Below, in pieces: positions 1 through 5,055 of a stretch of DNA of 5,055 nucleotides. The DNA comes from Fidelibacterota bacterium REDSEA-S14_B6 (GTDB lineage Bacteria; Fidelibacterota; Marinisomatia; Marinisomatales; S15-B10), in contig LUOC01000123.1 in assembly GCA_001626655.1 (NCBI GenBank), forward strand, positions 1-5,055. Direction: 5' to 3'. Each line of letters begins with the position of its first letter. Positions within the stretch are counted from its first letter, which is position 1. The notes beneath the pieces were generated by a model. The model saw only the letters and a list, made by a program, of their open reading frames with translations, did no database searches and was not told the DNA's origin. Both the position numbers and the translations under genes were made by a program.

Positions 1-732
1 CTCTCCAGTAGTGTAAGATGAAGCTTCTGAGGCGAGGTAGAGGGCAATTCCGGCAACCTCCTCCGGCTCTGCGATTCGGCCTTGAGGAATCCCCCGAACG
101 ACAGCATTATGAAGTTTCTCATTCTTCCAGAGAGCGCTACTGAACTTCGTTTTGATGAAGCCGGGGGCGATTGCGTTGACCTGAACGTTTGCCGCCGCCA
201 ACTCCTGTGCCAGAACTTTTGTCAGCATAACAACCGCGGCCTTGCTGATGGAATAGATCCCCATACCGCTCAATGGTAGTTTGGACGCTACAGAAGAGAG
301 ATTGATGATTTTCCCTCCGCCACGTTTTTTCATCTCAGGGAAGCACGCCTTGGCAACACGGAAATATCCTTTCACATTCACATCCCAGATCTTGTCCCAC
401 TGGCTATCTTCAGATTTCATGAGTGGGCCGAACTGAGGATTGGTTGCGGCGTTGTTCACCACGATATCAATTCCACCATAGGTGTCAACAGTTTTAGCGA
501 TCAACTTATCGACGGCAACGTCATCGCCAGTGTGTGCGGCGACGGCTGTAAACTCTCCGCCATCGGCCCTGATCTCCTCTGCCGTCTTGTCGAGGTCTTC
601 CTGTTTCCGGCTTGAGATAACTACTTGGGCGCCCGCTTCTGACAGCGCCCAGGCGATGGCCTTGCCGATTCCCCGGGAACCACCGGTGACTATGGCAACT
701 TTCCCGGTCAAATCAAAATGTGGTCTATTCAC
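1..732 (-). CDS. DHRS4-like short-chain dehydrogenase/reductase, C-terminus cut by window edge
   Basis: This is a classical SDR, an NAD(P)-dependent oxidoreductase expected in the cytosol. The 244 visible residues show the nucleotide-binding TGGSRGIG at 16-23, NNAA at 93-96, the structural Asn119, Ser147 in the NLSS motif, and the catalytic Tyr160/Lys164 pair in YxxxK. An Arg at 42 after the second strand (SSRK) suggests NADP(H) preference. The segments around 97-104 and 189-202 (APGFIKT followed by an FS..LW pattern) resemble the DHRS4 branch, so carbonyl or ketone reduction is likely; the substrate cannot be told. The reading frame ends at SSYTTGE, so only about 10-15 residues should be missing. 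The start is GTG at 732-730, preceded on the minus strand by a purine-rich GGGAGAGAG ribosome site. An in-frame TAG lies just upstream, and a nearby ATG is out of frame and stops at once. The gene is divergent from the hydrolase. Confidence 0.93.
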   Translation of the reverse strand, partial: MNRPHFDLTGKVAIVTGGSRGIGKAIAWALSEAGAQVVISSRKQEDLDKTAEEIRADGGEFTAVAAHTGDDVAVDKLIAKTVDTYGGIDIVVNNAATNPQFGPLMKSEDSQWDKIWDVNVKGYFRVAKACFPEMKKRGGGKIINLSSVASKLPLSGMGIYSISKAAVVMLTKVLAQELAAANVQVNAIAPGFIKTKFSSALWKNEKLHNAVVRGIPQGRIAEPEEVAGIALYLASEASSYTTGE

Positions 733-847
733 TATCTCTCTCCCATTATTGCTCTACCGGAAAGAACATCGAAGGGGAACGATATTCAAGTAATTTGTTT
801 AGAGCTCGTGCTTCCGTATTTTATCATATTCCCCGAAAGGATGCAGA
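733..847. promoter_or_regulatory. Divergent intergenic region between dehydrogenase and hydrolase
   Basis: This 115-bp stretch separates two divergently transcribed genes, so it should hold a promoter for each. An AT-rich core at about 817-830 reads TATCAT on the plus strand and TATGAT/TAAAAT on the minus strand, which could serve as -10 elements in either direction. I see no well-spaced -35 partner, so promoter positions remain uncertain. The ribosome site of the hydrolase (AAAGGA, 836-841) lies at the right end, and that of the dehydrogenase (minus strand, about 735-743) at the left end. No gene is present. Confidence 0.35.
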
Positions 848-1684
848 ATGCGAATAGCGGTTATCCAGCAACACGCGACCACTAATGGTGAAGACAATAT
901 ATCCAGAGCCATGACCGCTTTGGATCGTGCGGCAGAAGAAGGCGCCCAACTGGCTGTCTTCGCTGAACTTGCATTCAGTCGCTTCCATCCACAGTATCAC
1001 GCCAACGGTTCCGTCAGACAACTAGCGGAAGCTGTTCCGGGGCCCACCACCGATCTGTTTAGGGAGAAAGCCCGACAGCTCGGCATGGTTGTTGTCATCA
1101 ACCTCTTTGAGGAAGCTGATGGAAGAACGTATGATTCCTCTCCCGTTATTGATGCGGACGGAGCTTTGTTGGGATCCACAAGGATGGTCCACATCGCCGA
1201 TTACGACTGTTTCTTTGAAAAAGATTACTATGCACCAGGAGATCGAGGCGCTCCCGTTTATGACACGGCAGTTGGGAAGATCGGAGTAGCGATCTGCTAC
1301 GACCGCCATTTTCCTGAGTACATGCGTGCGCTGGCGGTGGATGGGGCCGAGCTTGTTGTCATTCCGCAGGCCGGCACAGTTGGAGAATGGCCTGATGGAC
1401 TCTACGAGGCCGAGCTGAGGGTTGCCTCATTTCAAAACGGCTATTTCTGTGCACTGGCAAATAGAGTTGGTGTGGAAGACAACATGACTTTCTCCGGTGA
1501 ATCGTTCGTCACAAATCCGGCGGGGGAGGTGATCGCTCAATCACCGGCCGGGGATGACCATGTTCTCATTTGCGATCTGGACTTGAGTGAGGTCCAAAGT
1601 TCCCATGCGCGGACACTGTTCTTCAGAGATCGGCGTCCTGACATCTATCCACTTAATCAAGAAGAGGAATATCATGCAAACTAA
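848..1684 (+). CDS. Nitrilase-superfamily carbon-nitrogen hydrolase, catalytic Lys replaced by Met
   Basis: This is a 278-residue, full-length single-domain member of the carbon-nitrogen hydrolase family, whose members cleave amides, N-carbamoyl compounds or nitriles through a Glu-Lys-Cys triad. The Glu is visible as E40 (VFAEL), and the nucleophile as C150 in the textbook motif GVAICYDRHFPE at 146-157. A second conserved Glu is E124 (FFEKDYY), and EAELR at 187-191 and QNGYF at 196-200 are also family-like. The Lys normally found two residues before the conserved His-Ile (Arg-Lys-x-His-Ile) is Met113 here, in TRMVHI at 111-116. The overall pattern resembles N-carbamoyl-amino-acid or beta-ureidopropionase-like enzymes, but the substrate cannot be assigned. 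The start ATG at 848 has AAAGGA six bases upstream; the ATG at 841 is out of frame. Its 3' end overlaps the lipoprotein gene by 11 nt, suggesting co-transcription. Confidence 0.93.
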   Translation: MRIAVIQQHATTNGEDNISRAMTALDRAAEEGAQLAVFAELAFSRFHPQYHANGSVRQLAEAVPGPTTDLFREKARQLGMVVVINLFEEADGRTYDSSPVIDADGALLGSTRMVHIADYDCFFEKDYYAPGDRGAPVYDTAVGKIGVAICYDRHFPEYMRALAVDGAELVVIPQAGTVGEWPDGLYEAELRVASFQNGYFCALANRVGVEDNMTFSGESFVTNPAGEVIAQSPAGDDHVLICDLDLSEVQSSHARTLFFRDRRPDIYPLNQEEEYHAN

Positions 1685-2537
1685 ACTGAGGCTGATCGTG
1701 ACACTTTCCGTCATGGCGATCTTCATGGCGGGGTGCGCGGCGCTAACTGCTCATGGAAGCGCTGAGCTGGAAGGCCGGAACGCGTTCAACAGCGGCAATT
1801 ACGACCACGCTGCCATTAAAGCGGCTGAGTCTCTGATGATCAAACCGGAATACGAGAAGGCACAAACGCTCATCAAAAAGGCGTTTAGAGCGTCAAATGA
1901 TCAGCATACGACCAAACTCGATCAGCTTGCGGCAAGCGAAGCAAAATTCAAGTGGGATGATGTGGTGTCTGAATACAAGGCGCTTATTCGAGTCCACACC
2001 GCCGTTGGAAAACTGCCCCCAATTACCACCGAGGCAGGAGAAGTCATCGAACTGAATACCACGGACTATAGTGAAAATCTCGCTGCCGCTTCCAAAGAGG
2101 CCGCTGAGGCGCACTACCAGGAAGGGATCACACTGGGAGCGAGTGAGGACCTCGCCGTGAAAAAACAGTCTGCTAAAGAGTTCAAGATCGCTGGCGAGTT
2201 TGTTCCGGGGTATCGCGACAGCGCGGTGCGCTATGAAGAGATGAGAAAGGCAGCCATTCTCAGAATGGCCATATTCTTCGAGGACCGCAGTCAATCCTAC
2301 GGCGGGTATGGGCCGGTCACCGTGACGGTGATGGATAGGGTGGTGAGTTCAATCCTTAATGACAAGTCCGCCACTGAGTTCCTAGAACTGATGTCGCGGG
2401 AACAGCTTAGCCGTGTTGTCCAGGAGCAAGCTCTCGCCCAAACGGGCATGACTGATGAGAACTCTCACCGGCAGGATCACTCAGATCATGTATTCCAGAC
2501 CTCAGAGCAGTCACAATACAAAAACGGTGAAGCGTAA
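1674..2537 (+). CDS. TPR/CsgG-like outer-membrane lipoprotein, N-terminal part of a frame-broken gene
   Basis: The product starts with a lipoprotein signal peptide: charged MQTKLR, a hydrophobic core, then lipobox MAGC with the lipidated Cys at residue 21. Ala at the next position, not Asp, favours outer-membrane sorting. Residues 31-72 look like a TPR-type helical hairpin (N-G-Y-A spacing as in SGNYDHA). From about residue 195 (RMAIFFEDRS) the sequence resembles the CsgG/curli-assembly type domain, including REQLSRVVQEQ at 242-252, a common signature of these envelope lipoproteins. The match stops at about DENS (261-264); the last 23 residues are unlike the family and appear to be out-of-frame read-through. 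The missing C-terminal half is found in another frame at 2455-2904. I chose ATG 1674 because it gives the signal peptide and has AGGA at 1665-1668; an in-frame ATG at 1587 lies inside the hydrolase gene. Function is probably envelope assembly or secretion, inferred. Confidence 0.8.
   Translation: MQTKLRLIVTLSVMAIFMAGCAALTAHGSAELEGRNAFNSGNYDHAAIKAAESLMIKPEYEKAQTLIKKAFRASNDQHTTKLDQLAASEAKFKWDDVVSEYKALIRVHTAVGKLPPITTEAGEVIELNTTDYSENLAAASKEAAEAHYQEGITLGASEDLAVKKQSAKEFKIAGEFVPGYRDSAVRYEEMRKAAILRMAIFFEDRSQSYGGYGPVTVTVMDRVVSSILNDKSATEFLELMSREQLSRVVQEQALAQTGMTDENSHRQDHSDHVFQTSEQSQYKNGEA
2452..2475 (+). other. Frame-break junction in the CsgG-like lipoprotein gene
   Basis: Coding character passes here from the first frame (ending in DENS) to a second frame (beginning RTLTGRITQI). 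The second frame has a TGA at 2449-2451, so the switch must lie after that point. In related CsgG-like proteins I would expect about a dozen residues (a helix with a Leu-Gly pattern) between these two motifs, and they are absent. Joining the frames requires a net loss of 3n+2 bases, or a gain of 3n+1. The ten bases GAGAACTCTC at 2457-2466 read sensibly in both frames, as expected if two short direct repeats had collapsed into one. I see no slippery heptamer that would support programmed frameshifting. Confidence 0.55.
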
Positions 2538-2904
2538 AGTTGTTACTGGAACTGAGAAATACACGGACAAGGAAGGGAAGGAAAAGACCAGGAAAGTTAG
2601 AACCGAAGTATCGGCCCAGTTTACTGAATACACGAAAACGACGAGCGCTTCCATTAACGGTTCCTACAATATCGTTGATGTGAAAACTTCAAAGATTCTA
2701 AAGAGCGACACGTTTCAGGAAACTTCTTCATCTAACGTTAAGTGGGGAGAATACTCTGGTGATGAACGAGCCCTCTCCGGTAATCAGAAGAAACTGGCCG
2801 GGAAGAGTGAGCAACCGGTTCCTAATGCGCAAATTCTCGTTAGTCAGGCCGCAAATAAGCTCGCCAACTCGCTGGCTAACTCCATAAAGGAATACGCCAA
2901 ATAG
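2455..2904 (+). CDS. C-terminal part of the frame-broken CsgG-like lipoprotein
   Basis: This 149-residue frame continues the CsgG-like domain interrupted upstream. TLTGRITQI at 3-11 matches the strand that normally follows a helix ending in a Leu-Gly motif, where these proteins read as (hydrophobic)-x-(T/S)-G-x-(I/V). INGSYNIVDVKTSKIL at about 68-83 matches the family's later beta-hairpin, where a modified subunit property is described as 'variable in time'-like V-D-x-x-T-G-x-I. A Lys/Thr/Glu-rich insert (about 24-58) and an amphipathic tail with an ANS/LAN repeat (about 133-147) complete it. It lacks a signal peptide, and the ATG at 2455 has no convincing ribosome site, so independent translation into a working protein is unlikely. 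The TAG at 2902-2904 is the natural end of the gene. The glycosyltransferase follows after 46 bp. It is best read as the 3' half of one gene beginning at 1674. Confidence 0.65.
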   Translation: MRTLTGRITQIMYSRPQSSHNTKTVKRKVVTGTEKYTDKEGKEKTRKVRTEVSAQFTEYTKTTSASINGSYNIVDVKTSKILKSDTFQETSSSNVKWGEYSGDERALSGNQKKLAGKSEQPVPNAQILVSQAANKLANSLANSIKEYAK

Positions 2905-2950
2905 TCTGACGACAACAGTCTCGCCAGATTCGGAATCGACTCTAAGCGAT

Positions 2951-3607
2951 ATGAGTACTTTGGTGGCGATTCCGGTCTTTAACGGGGCGGCAACACTGCC
3001 TCGACTCTTGACGGAGATTTCCCGGGAAGGGATTACCGATATTCTCGTTGTGAACGACGGGAGTGATGACGAGACGTCTCAAATTCTCACTGAACTCGAA
3101 GTTGACCACGAGTCACATTCTCTGAATCTCGGAAAGGGGGCGGCCATCAAGACGGCGGCTGACTGGGCCGCCAAAAGGGGATACGATTGGATCCTCACCC
3201 TCGACGCCGATCTCCAGCATCCACCCGATTCAATTCCATTCTTCCTCGAGGCGCATGAGGAAAATACCATTGTTGTGGGGGAGAGGTTGAATCTCTCGCC
3301 CATGCCCCTTGCCAGAAGATTCTCTAACAAGATCACTTCGCTGTTGCTTTCCATTCGGACGAGTGTTTCTCTCCGCGACTCTCAGTGCGGATTCCGGCTC
3401 ATTCCACTAAAACTGTTCAGTGAAACAAGATTTTTTCAGAACGGATTCCAGTTTGAGAGCGAAATGCTCATAAAGGCGTCACTGGCGGGATACCGAATAA
3501 ACCATGTTGAAATACCGACACTCTACGGCGATGAAAAATCAGCCATGAGAAACTTCAGGGATACGGTTAAATTCGCCGCCATGTATCTTCACAGTTTCCT
3601 CTGGTAG
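2951..3607 (+). CDS. Family 2 glycosyltransferase, DPM1/polyprenyl-phosphate mannosyltransferase-like
   Basis: This is a compact 218-residue GT-A fold enzyme expected to move a sugar from a nucleotide donor to an acceptor, probably a polyprenyl phosphate. Visible motifs are the N-terminal strand LVAIPVFNG (4-12), VVNDGSDD (33-40), NLGKGAAI (59-66), the metal-binding DAD in LDADLQHP (84-91), GER (110-112) and QCGFR (145-149). The last is typical of the dolichyl-phosphate mannosyltransferase-like branch. The length fits the catalytic domain alone; there is no C-terminal membrane segment, so the protein should be cytosolic or peripheral at the inner membrane. The donor sugar cannot be read from sequence. 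ATG 2951 sits right at the start of the fold and no upstream in-frame ATG exists, but the ribosome site is weak. Its stop codon is one base before the DedA start, indicating translational coupling with that gene. Confidence 0.92.
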   Translation: MSTLVAIPVFNGAATLPRLLTEISREGITDILVVNDGSDDETSQILTELEVDHESHSLNLGKGAAIKTAADWAAKRGYDWILTLDADLQHPPDSIPFFLEAHEENTIVVGERLNLSPMPLARRFSNKITSLLLSIRTSVSLRDSQCGFRLIPLKLFSETRFFQNGFQFESEMLIKASLAGYRINHVEIPTLYGDEKSAMRNFRDTVKFAAMYLHSFLW

Positions 3608-3608
3608 A

Positions 3609-4199
3609 GTGTTTCGCTGGCTTAAGAAACTTTACGATTGGGTCCTTCACTGGGCCGAGACGCCCTATGCCATTCCAGCACTCATGGCGCTCGCCTTTGC
3701 GGAATCTTCGTTTTTTCCGATTCCCGTAGATGTTCTGCTCATCGCCATGGCGGTGTCAATCCCGAAGCGATCATTCGAGTACGCTTCCTACGTCAGCCTC
3801 TTTTCTGTTGTGGGCGGTGCGGCCGGATATCTGATCGGCAACCAGTTCATGGGGGTGGTGGGGTGGCCGATCATTAATCTCTACGGTTACGAGGAACAGT
3901 TCACCACACTGAGCGAGTCGTTCCGGAACTACAACTTCATCGCTGTCCTGACAGCCGCCTTGACACCGATACCGTATAAAGTGTTCACTATCACTGCCGG
4001 CGCTGTTTCTTCCGATTTCATTGAATTTTTTGTCGCTTCAGCCATGGGACGGTCAGCACGGTTCTTCGCCGTCGCCGCTCTGATATACTTCTTTGGAGAA
4101 TCCATCAAATCATTCATTGAGCTCTATTTCAACATTCTCACGATCGTATTTACAATCCTACTCATTGGCGGTTTCTTCCTCATCGGACGTCTCTTTTAA
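3609..4199 (+). CDS. DedA/YqaA-type membrane protein (VTT domain)
   Basis: This is a 196-residue inner-membrane protein of the DedA superfamily, members of which are implicated in flipping or recycling lipid carriers such as undecaprenyl phosphate and phospholipids. Diagnostic pieces are the re-entrant-type segment with FAESSFFPIPVD (30-41), the TPIPYKVFTITAG segment (119-131), and the Gly-Arg-x-x-Arg motif at 147-151 (GRSAR). Hydrophobic spans lie at about 20-48, 58-80, 110-133, 137-162 and 170-193. The TPxPYK wording is that of the YqaA-like branch. The start is GTG at 3609, immediately after the glycosyltransferase stop at 3605-3607. No better ATG precedes the first membrane segment, and coupling to the upstream gene explains the poor ribosome site. 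Pairing with a polyprenyl-phosphate-type glycosyltransferase fits a shared role in envelope glycolipid metabolism; this is inference from context. Confidence 0.92.
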   Translation: MFRWLKKLYDWVLHWAETPYAIPALMALAFAESSFFPIPVDVLLIAMAVSIPKRSFEYASYVSLFSVVGGAAGYLIGNQFMGVVGWPIINLYGYEEQFTTLSESFRNYNFIAVLTAALTPIPYKVFTITAGAVSSDFIEFFVASAMGRSARFFAVAALIYFFGESIKSFIELYFNILTIVFTILLIGGFFLIGRLF

Positions 4200-4206
4200 T
4201 TGTCTT

Positions 4207-4219
4207 CCCTACCGTAGGG
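4207..4219 (+). terminator. Small dyad after the DedA gene, possible weak terminator
   Basis: CCCTACCGTAGGG is a perfect dyad eight bases after the DedA stop. As RNA it forms a 5-bp stem with a 3-base loop. It is followed by GCTCTAAATTT and not by a real T-run, so intrinsic termination would be weak at best. It could instead be a protein-binding palindrome upstream of the tRNA gene. Confidence 0.3.
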
Positions 4220-4254
4220 GCTCTAAATTTGACTATTGATTCTTCTCAGTTATT

Positions 4255-4329
4255 CGGGGTGTAGCGCAGCCCGGTTAGCGCGCGTCGTTCGGGACGACGA
4301 GGTCGGGAGTTCAAATCTCCCCACCCCGA
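4255..4329 (+). tRNA. tRNA-Pro (anticodon CGG)
   Basis: A complete cloverleaf of 75 bases can be folded. The acceptor stem CGGGGTG (4255-4261) pairs with CACCCCG (4322-4328), and the discriminator is A4329. The D arm has GCGC stems around a 10-base loop. The anticodon stem CGTCG/CGACG carries the loop TTCGGGA, with CGG at 4290-4292. The T arm is GGGAG-TTCAAAT-CTCCC, and the variable region has five bases. The C1-G72 pair together with A73 is the usual proline identity set in bacteria. The sequence after A73 is CAAC, so the CCA end is not encoded and must be added by tRNA nucleotidyltransferase. CGG reads the codon CCG; a second isoacceptor elsewhere is expected. It lies alone between the DedA and symporter genes. 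Confidence 0.97.
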
Positions 4330-4569
4330 CAACTCAACTCGAAACTTGGAGAAATGGAGTGGTGGGAAAGTCAACCATTGTTCTACAGATTCATCATCTC
4401 TGCAGTTCCCCATTGCTCCAATACTCCAAACATTGCAACCTTGCTCTCCGTTCTGTCCTGAGAGCACGACCAACAATCAAGTTCTGGTTTGATCACCACG
4501 CTATTGAGCAAGACTGAAAGTCTCCACAGCCTTCCTTAGATTCCACTCCTACATCTCGGGGAAACGACA
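4330..4569. other. Gene-free stretch between tRNA-Pro and symporter, rich in hairpins
   Basis: About 240 bp without a convincing gene; the reading frames crossing it are chance openings through the tRNA. It holds a long imperfect hairpin (4346-4429) and a perfect 7-bp stem TGCTCTC/GAGAGCA with an 11-base loop (4442-4466). Two weaker ones follow: ATCAA/TTGAT (4476-4493) and AGACT-GAA-AGTCT (4511-4523). Short stems of five pairs are common by chance; only the first is clearly notable. The segment around 4409-4430 has a loose period of about eight bases (CCATTGCT, CCAATACT, CCAAACAT). The symporter's promoter must lie here or upstream of the tRNA, but I cannot place it. The symporter ribosome site GGGGA is at 4558-4562. 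Confidence 0.5.
4346..4429 (+). repeat. Long imperfect inverted repeat / RNA hairpin downstream of tRNA-Pro
   Basis: The arm 4346-4366 pairs with 4409-4429. Of 21 positions, 16 are Watson-Crick and three are G-U (4360-4415, 4361-4414, 4362-4413); only two A-A mismatches interrupt it (4352/4423 and 4354/4421). The loop is about 42 bases. The wobble pairs work only in a plus-strand transcript, where they are G-U; in a minus-strand transcript they would be A-C mismatches. That favours an RNA made in the tRNA direction. It begins 16 bases after the tRNA 3' end. It may be a tRNA trailer structure, an intergenic repeat unit or a small RNA; the sequence alone does not decide. There is no T-run after the stem, so it is not a standard terminator. 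Confidence 0.5.
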
Positions 4570-5055
4570 GTGTTAGCCAAATACTCAGCACTCTTCGTCT
4601 ACTTTGCCGTCCTGTTCGGTATCGGTCTTGTCGCGTCCAGAAGAATCAAGACGCTGGAGGATTTCTACGTCGGCGGGAAGCAGTTGGGTTACTGGATTGC
4701 CGCCTTCTCTGCACGAGCCACGGGAGAATCGGGATGGCTGATTCTCGGTCTAACGGGGATGGGAGCCATGATGGGGGTGAGCGCCTTCTGGGTTGTAGTT
4801 GGGGAGGTGATCGGGGTCTTCATATCGTGGAAATTCATGGCGAAGAAGTTCAAGCGGCTGACCGATGAGTATAACGCCGTCACAATCCCCGACTACCTCG
4901 TCGGTCGCTTCGGCTCCACTACGAACCACCTGCGGACCGTGGCTTCCGTTGTTCTTTCAGTATTCGTAATCATTTACGTAAGCGCCCAGATTGATATTAC
5001 CGGAAAGACTTTTGAAACTTTTCTCGGCATCAACTATTTCACGGGAGCGCTGGTC
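4570..5055 (+). CDS. PutP-like sodium:solute symporter, N-terminal part (cut by window edge)
   Basis: The first 162 residues of a sodium:solute symporter (SSS) family protein are visible; complete members have roughly 450-600 residues and 12-14 membrane spans. The sequence aligns well with the start of E. coli PutP. It has a first span at about 5-23, EDFYVGGKQLGYW (30-42), the unwound-helix region SARATGESGW (47-56), GLTGMGAMMG (60-69), and EYNAVTIPDYLVGRF (100-114), which is a strong PutP-type signature. A further span lies at 122-140. The likely substrate is proline or a related amino or organic acid, carried in with Na+. The Asp55 that PutP needs for sodium aligns with Gly52 here, and a Glu follows at 53. 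The start is GTG at 4570, with GGGGA seven bases upstream (4558-4562) and an in-frame TAG at 4537-4539. Confidence 0.9.
   Translation, partial: MLAKYSALFVYFAVLFGIGLVASRRIKTLEDFYVGGKQLGYWIAAFSARATGESGWLILGLTGMGAMMGVSAFWVVVGEVIGVFISWKFMAKKFKRLTDEYNAVTIPDYLVGRFGSTTNHLRTVASVVLSVFVIIYVSAQIDITGKTFETFLGINYFTGALV

Noticed and set aside
82..793. Plus-strand frames at 82-279 and 482-793
   Set aside because: They lie opposite the well-supported dehydrogenase gene, whose motifs are all intact on the minus strand.
1893..2294. Minus-strand frame of 133 residues
   Set aside because: It is antisense to the lipoprotein gene, shows no family features, and is explained by the codon bias of the plus-strand gene.
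2440..2475. Programmed ribosomal frameshifting to join the two lipoprotein frames
   Set aside because: There is no slippery heptamer or clear downstream structure, and a direct join would still lack the helix expected between the motifs. A deletion or assembly gap explains it better.
4229..4254. TTGACT at 4229-4234 as the -35 box of the tRNA promoter
   Set aside because: A matching -10 at normal spacing would fall inside the mature tRNA, so the position does not fit.
4255..4350. tRNA-Pro as an integration (att) site for a mobile element
   Set aside because: I found no second copy of the tRNA 3' end downstream within the window and no integrase. The neighbouring symporter looks like a normal chromosomal gene.
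4236..4517. Open frames on both strands across the tRNA (4236-4517 plus, 4246-4476 minus)
   Set aside because: Both run through the tRNA-Pro gene. The minus-strand one ends in the familiar GDLNSRPRRPERR-type translation that antisense tRNA genes produce. Neither has a ribosome site or a recognisable domain.

Overview
The window looks like chromosomal DNA of a Gram-negative, probably free-living bacterium. Base composition is roughly balanced, and there are no mobile elements, phage genes or CRISPR repeats. A lipobox-bearing CsgG-like lipoprotein implies an outer membrane. The tRNA gene encodes no 3' CCA. The mix of genes reminds me of marine FCB-group bacteria such as Neomarinimicrobiota, but that is an impression and not a result.

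Layout. The minus-strand gene at the left edge (1-732, cut at its C-terminus) is a DHRS4-like short-chain dehydrogenase/reductase with a GTG start. A 115-bp divergent intergenic region separates it from a plus-strand run of genes. These are a nitrilase-superfamily amidohydrolase (848-1684), a TPR/CsgG-like lipoprotein gene split into two frames (1674-2537 and 2455-2904), a DPM1-like family 2 glycosyltransferase (2951-3607) and a DedA/YqaA-type membrane protein (3609-4199). The hydrolase and lipoprotein genes overlap by 11 nt, and the glycosyltransferase stop lies one base before the DedA GTG start, so parts of this run are probably co-transcribed. A small dyad follows, then tRNA-Pro(CGG) at 4255-4329. 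Next is a gene-free stretch of about 240 bp containing a long hairpin. The window ends with the start of a PutP-like sodium:solute symporter (4570 to the right edge).

How the genes fit together. The glycosyltransferase and DedA protein form a plausible envelope pair, since polyprenyl-phosphate sugar transfer and lipid-carrier recycling are related tasks. The lipoprotein would also act in the envelope. The dehydrogenase, hydrolase and symporter look like metabolic and uptake genes with no evident common pathway.

I see no convincing new multi-gene system. The points most worth a second look are: the frame break in the CsgG-like lipoprotein gene, with a junction sequence that suggests a short deletion or an assembly error; a nitrilase-fold enzyme with Met where the catalytic Lys is expected; an RNA-like hairpin just downstream of tRNA-Pro; and a variant sodium-site motif in the symporter.
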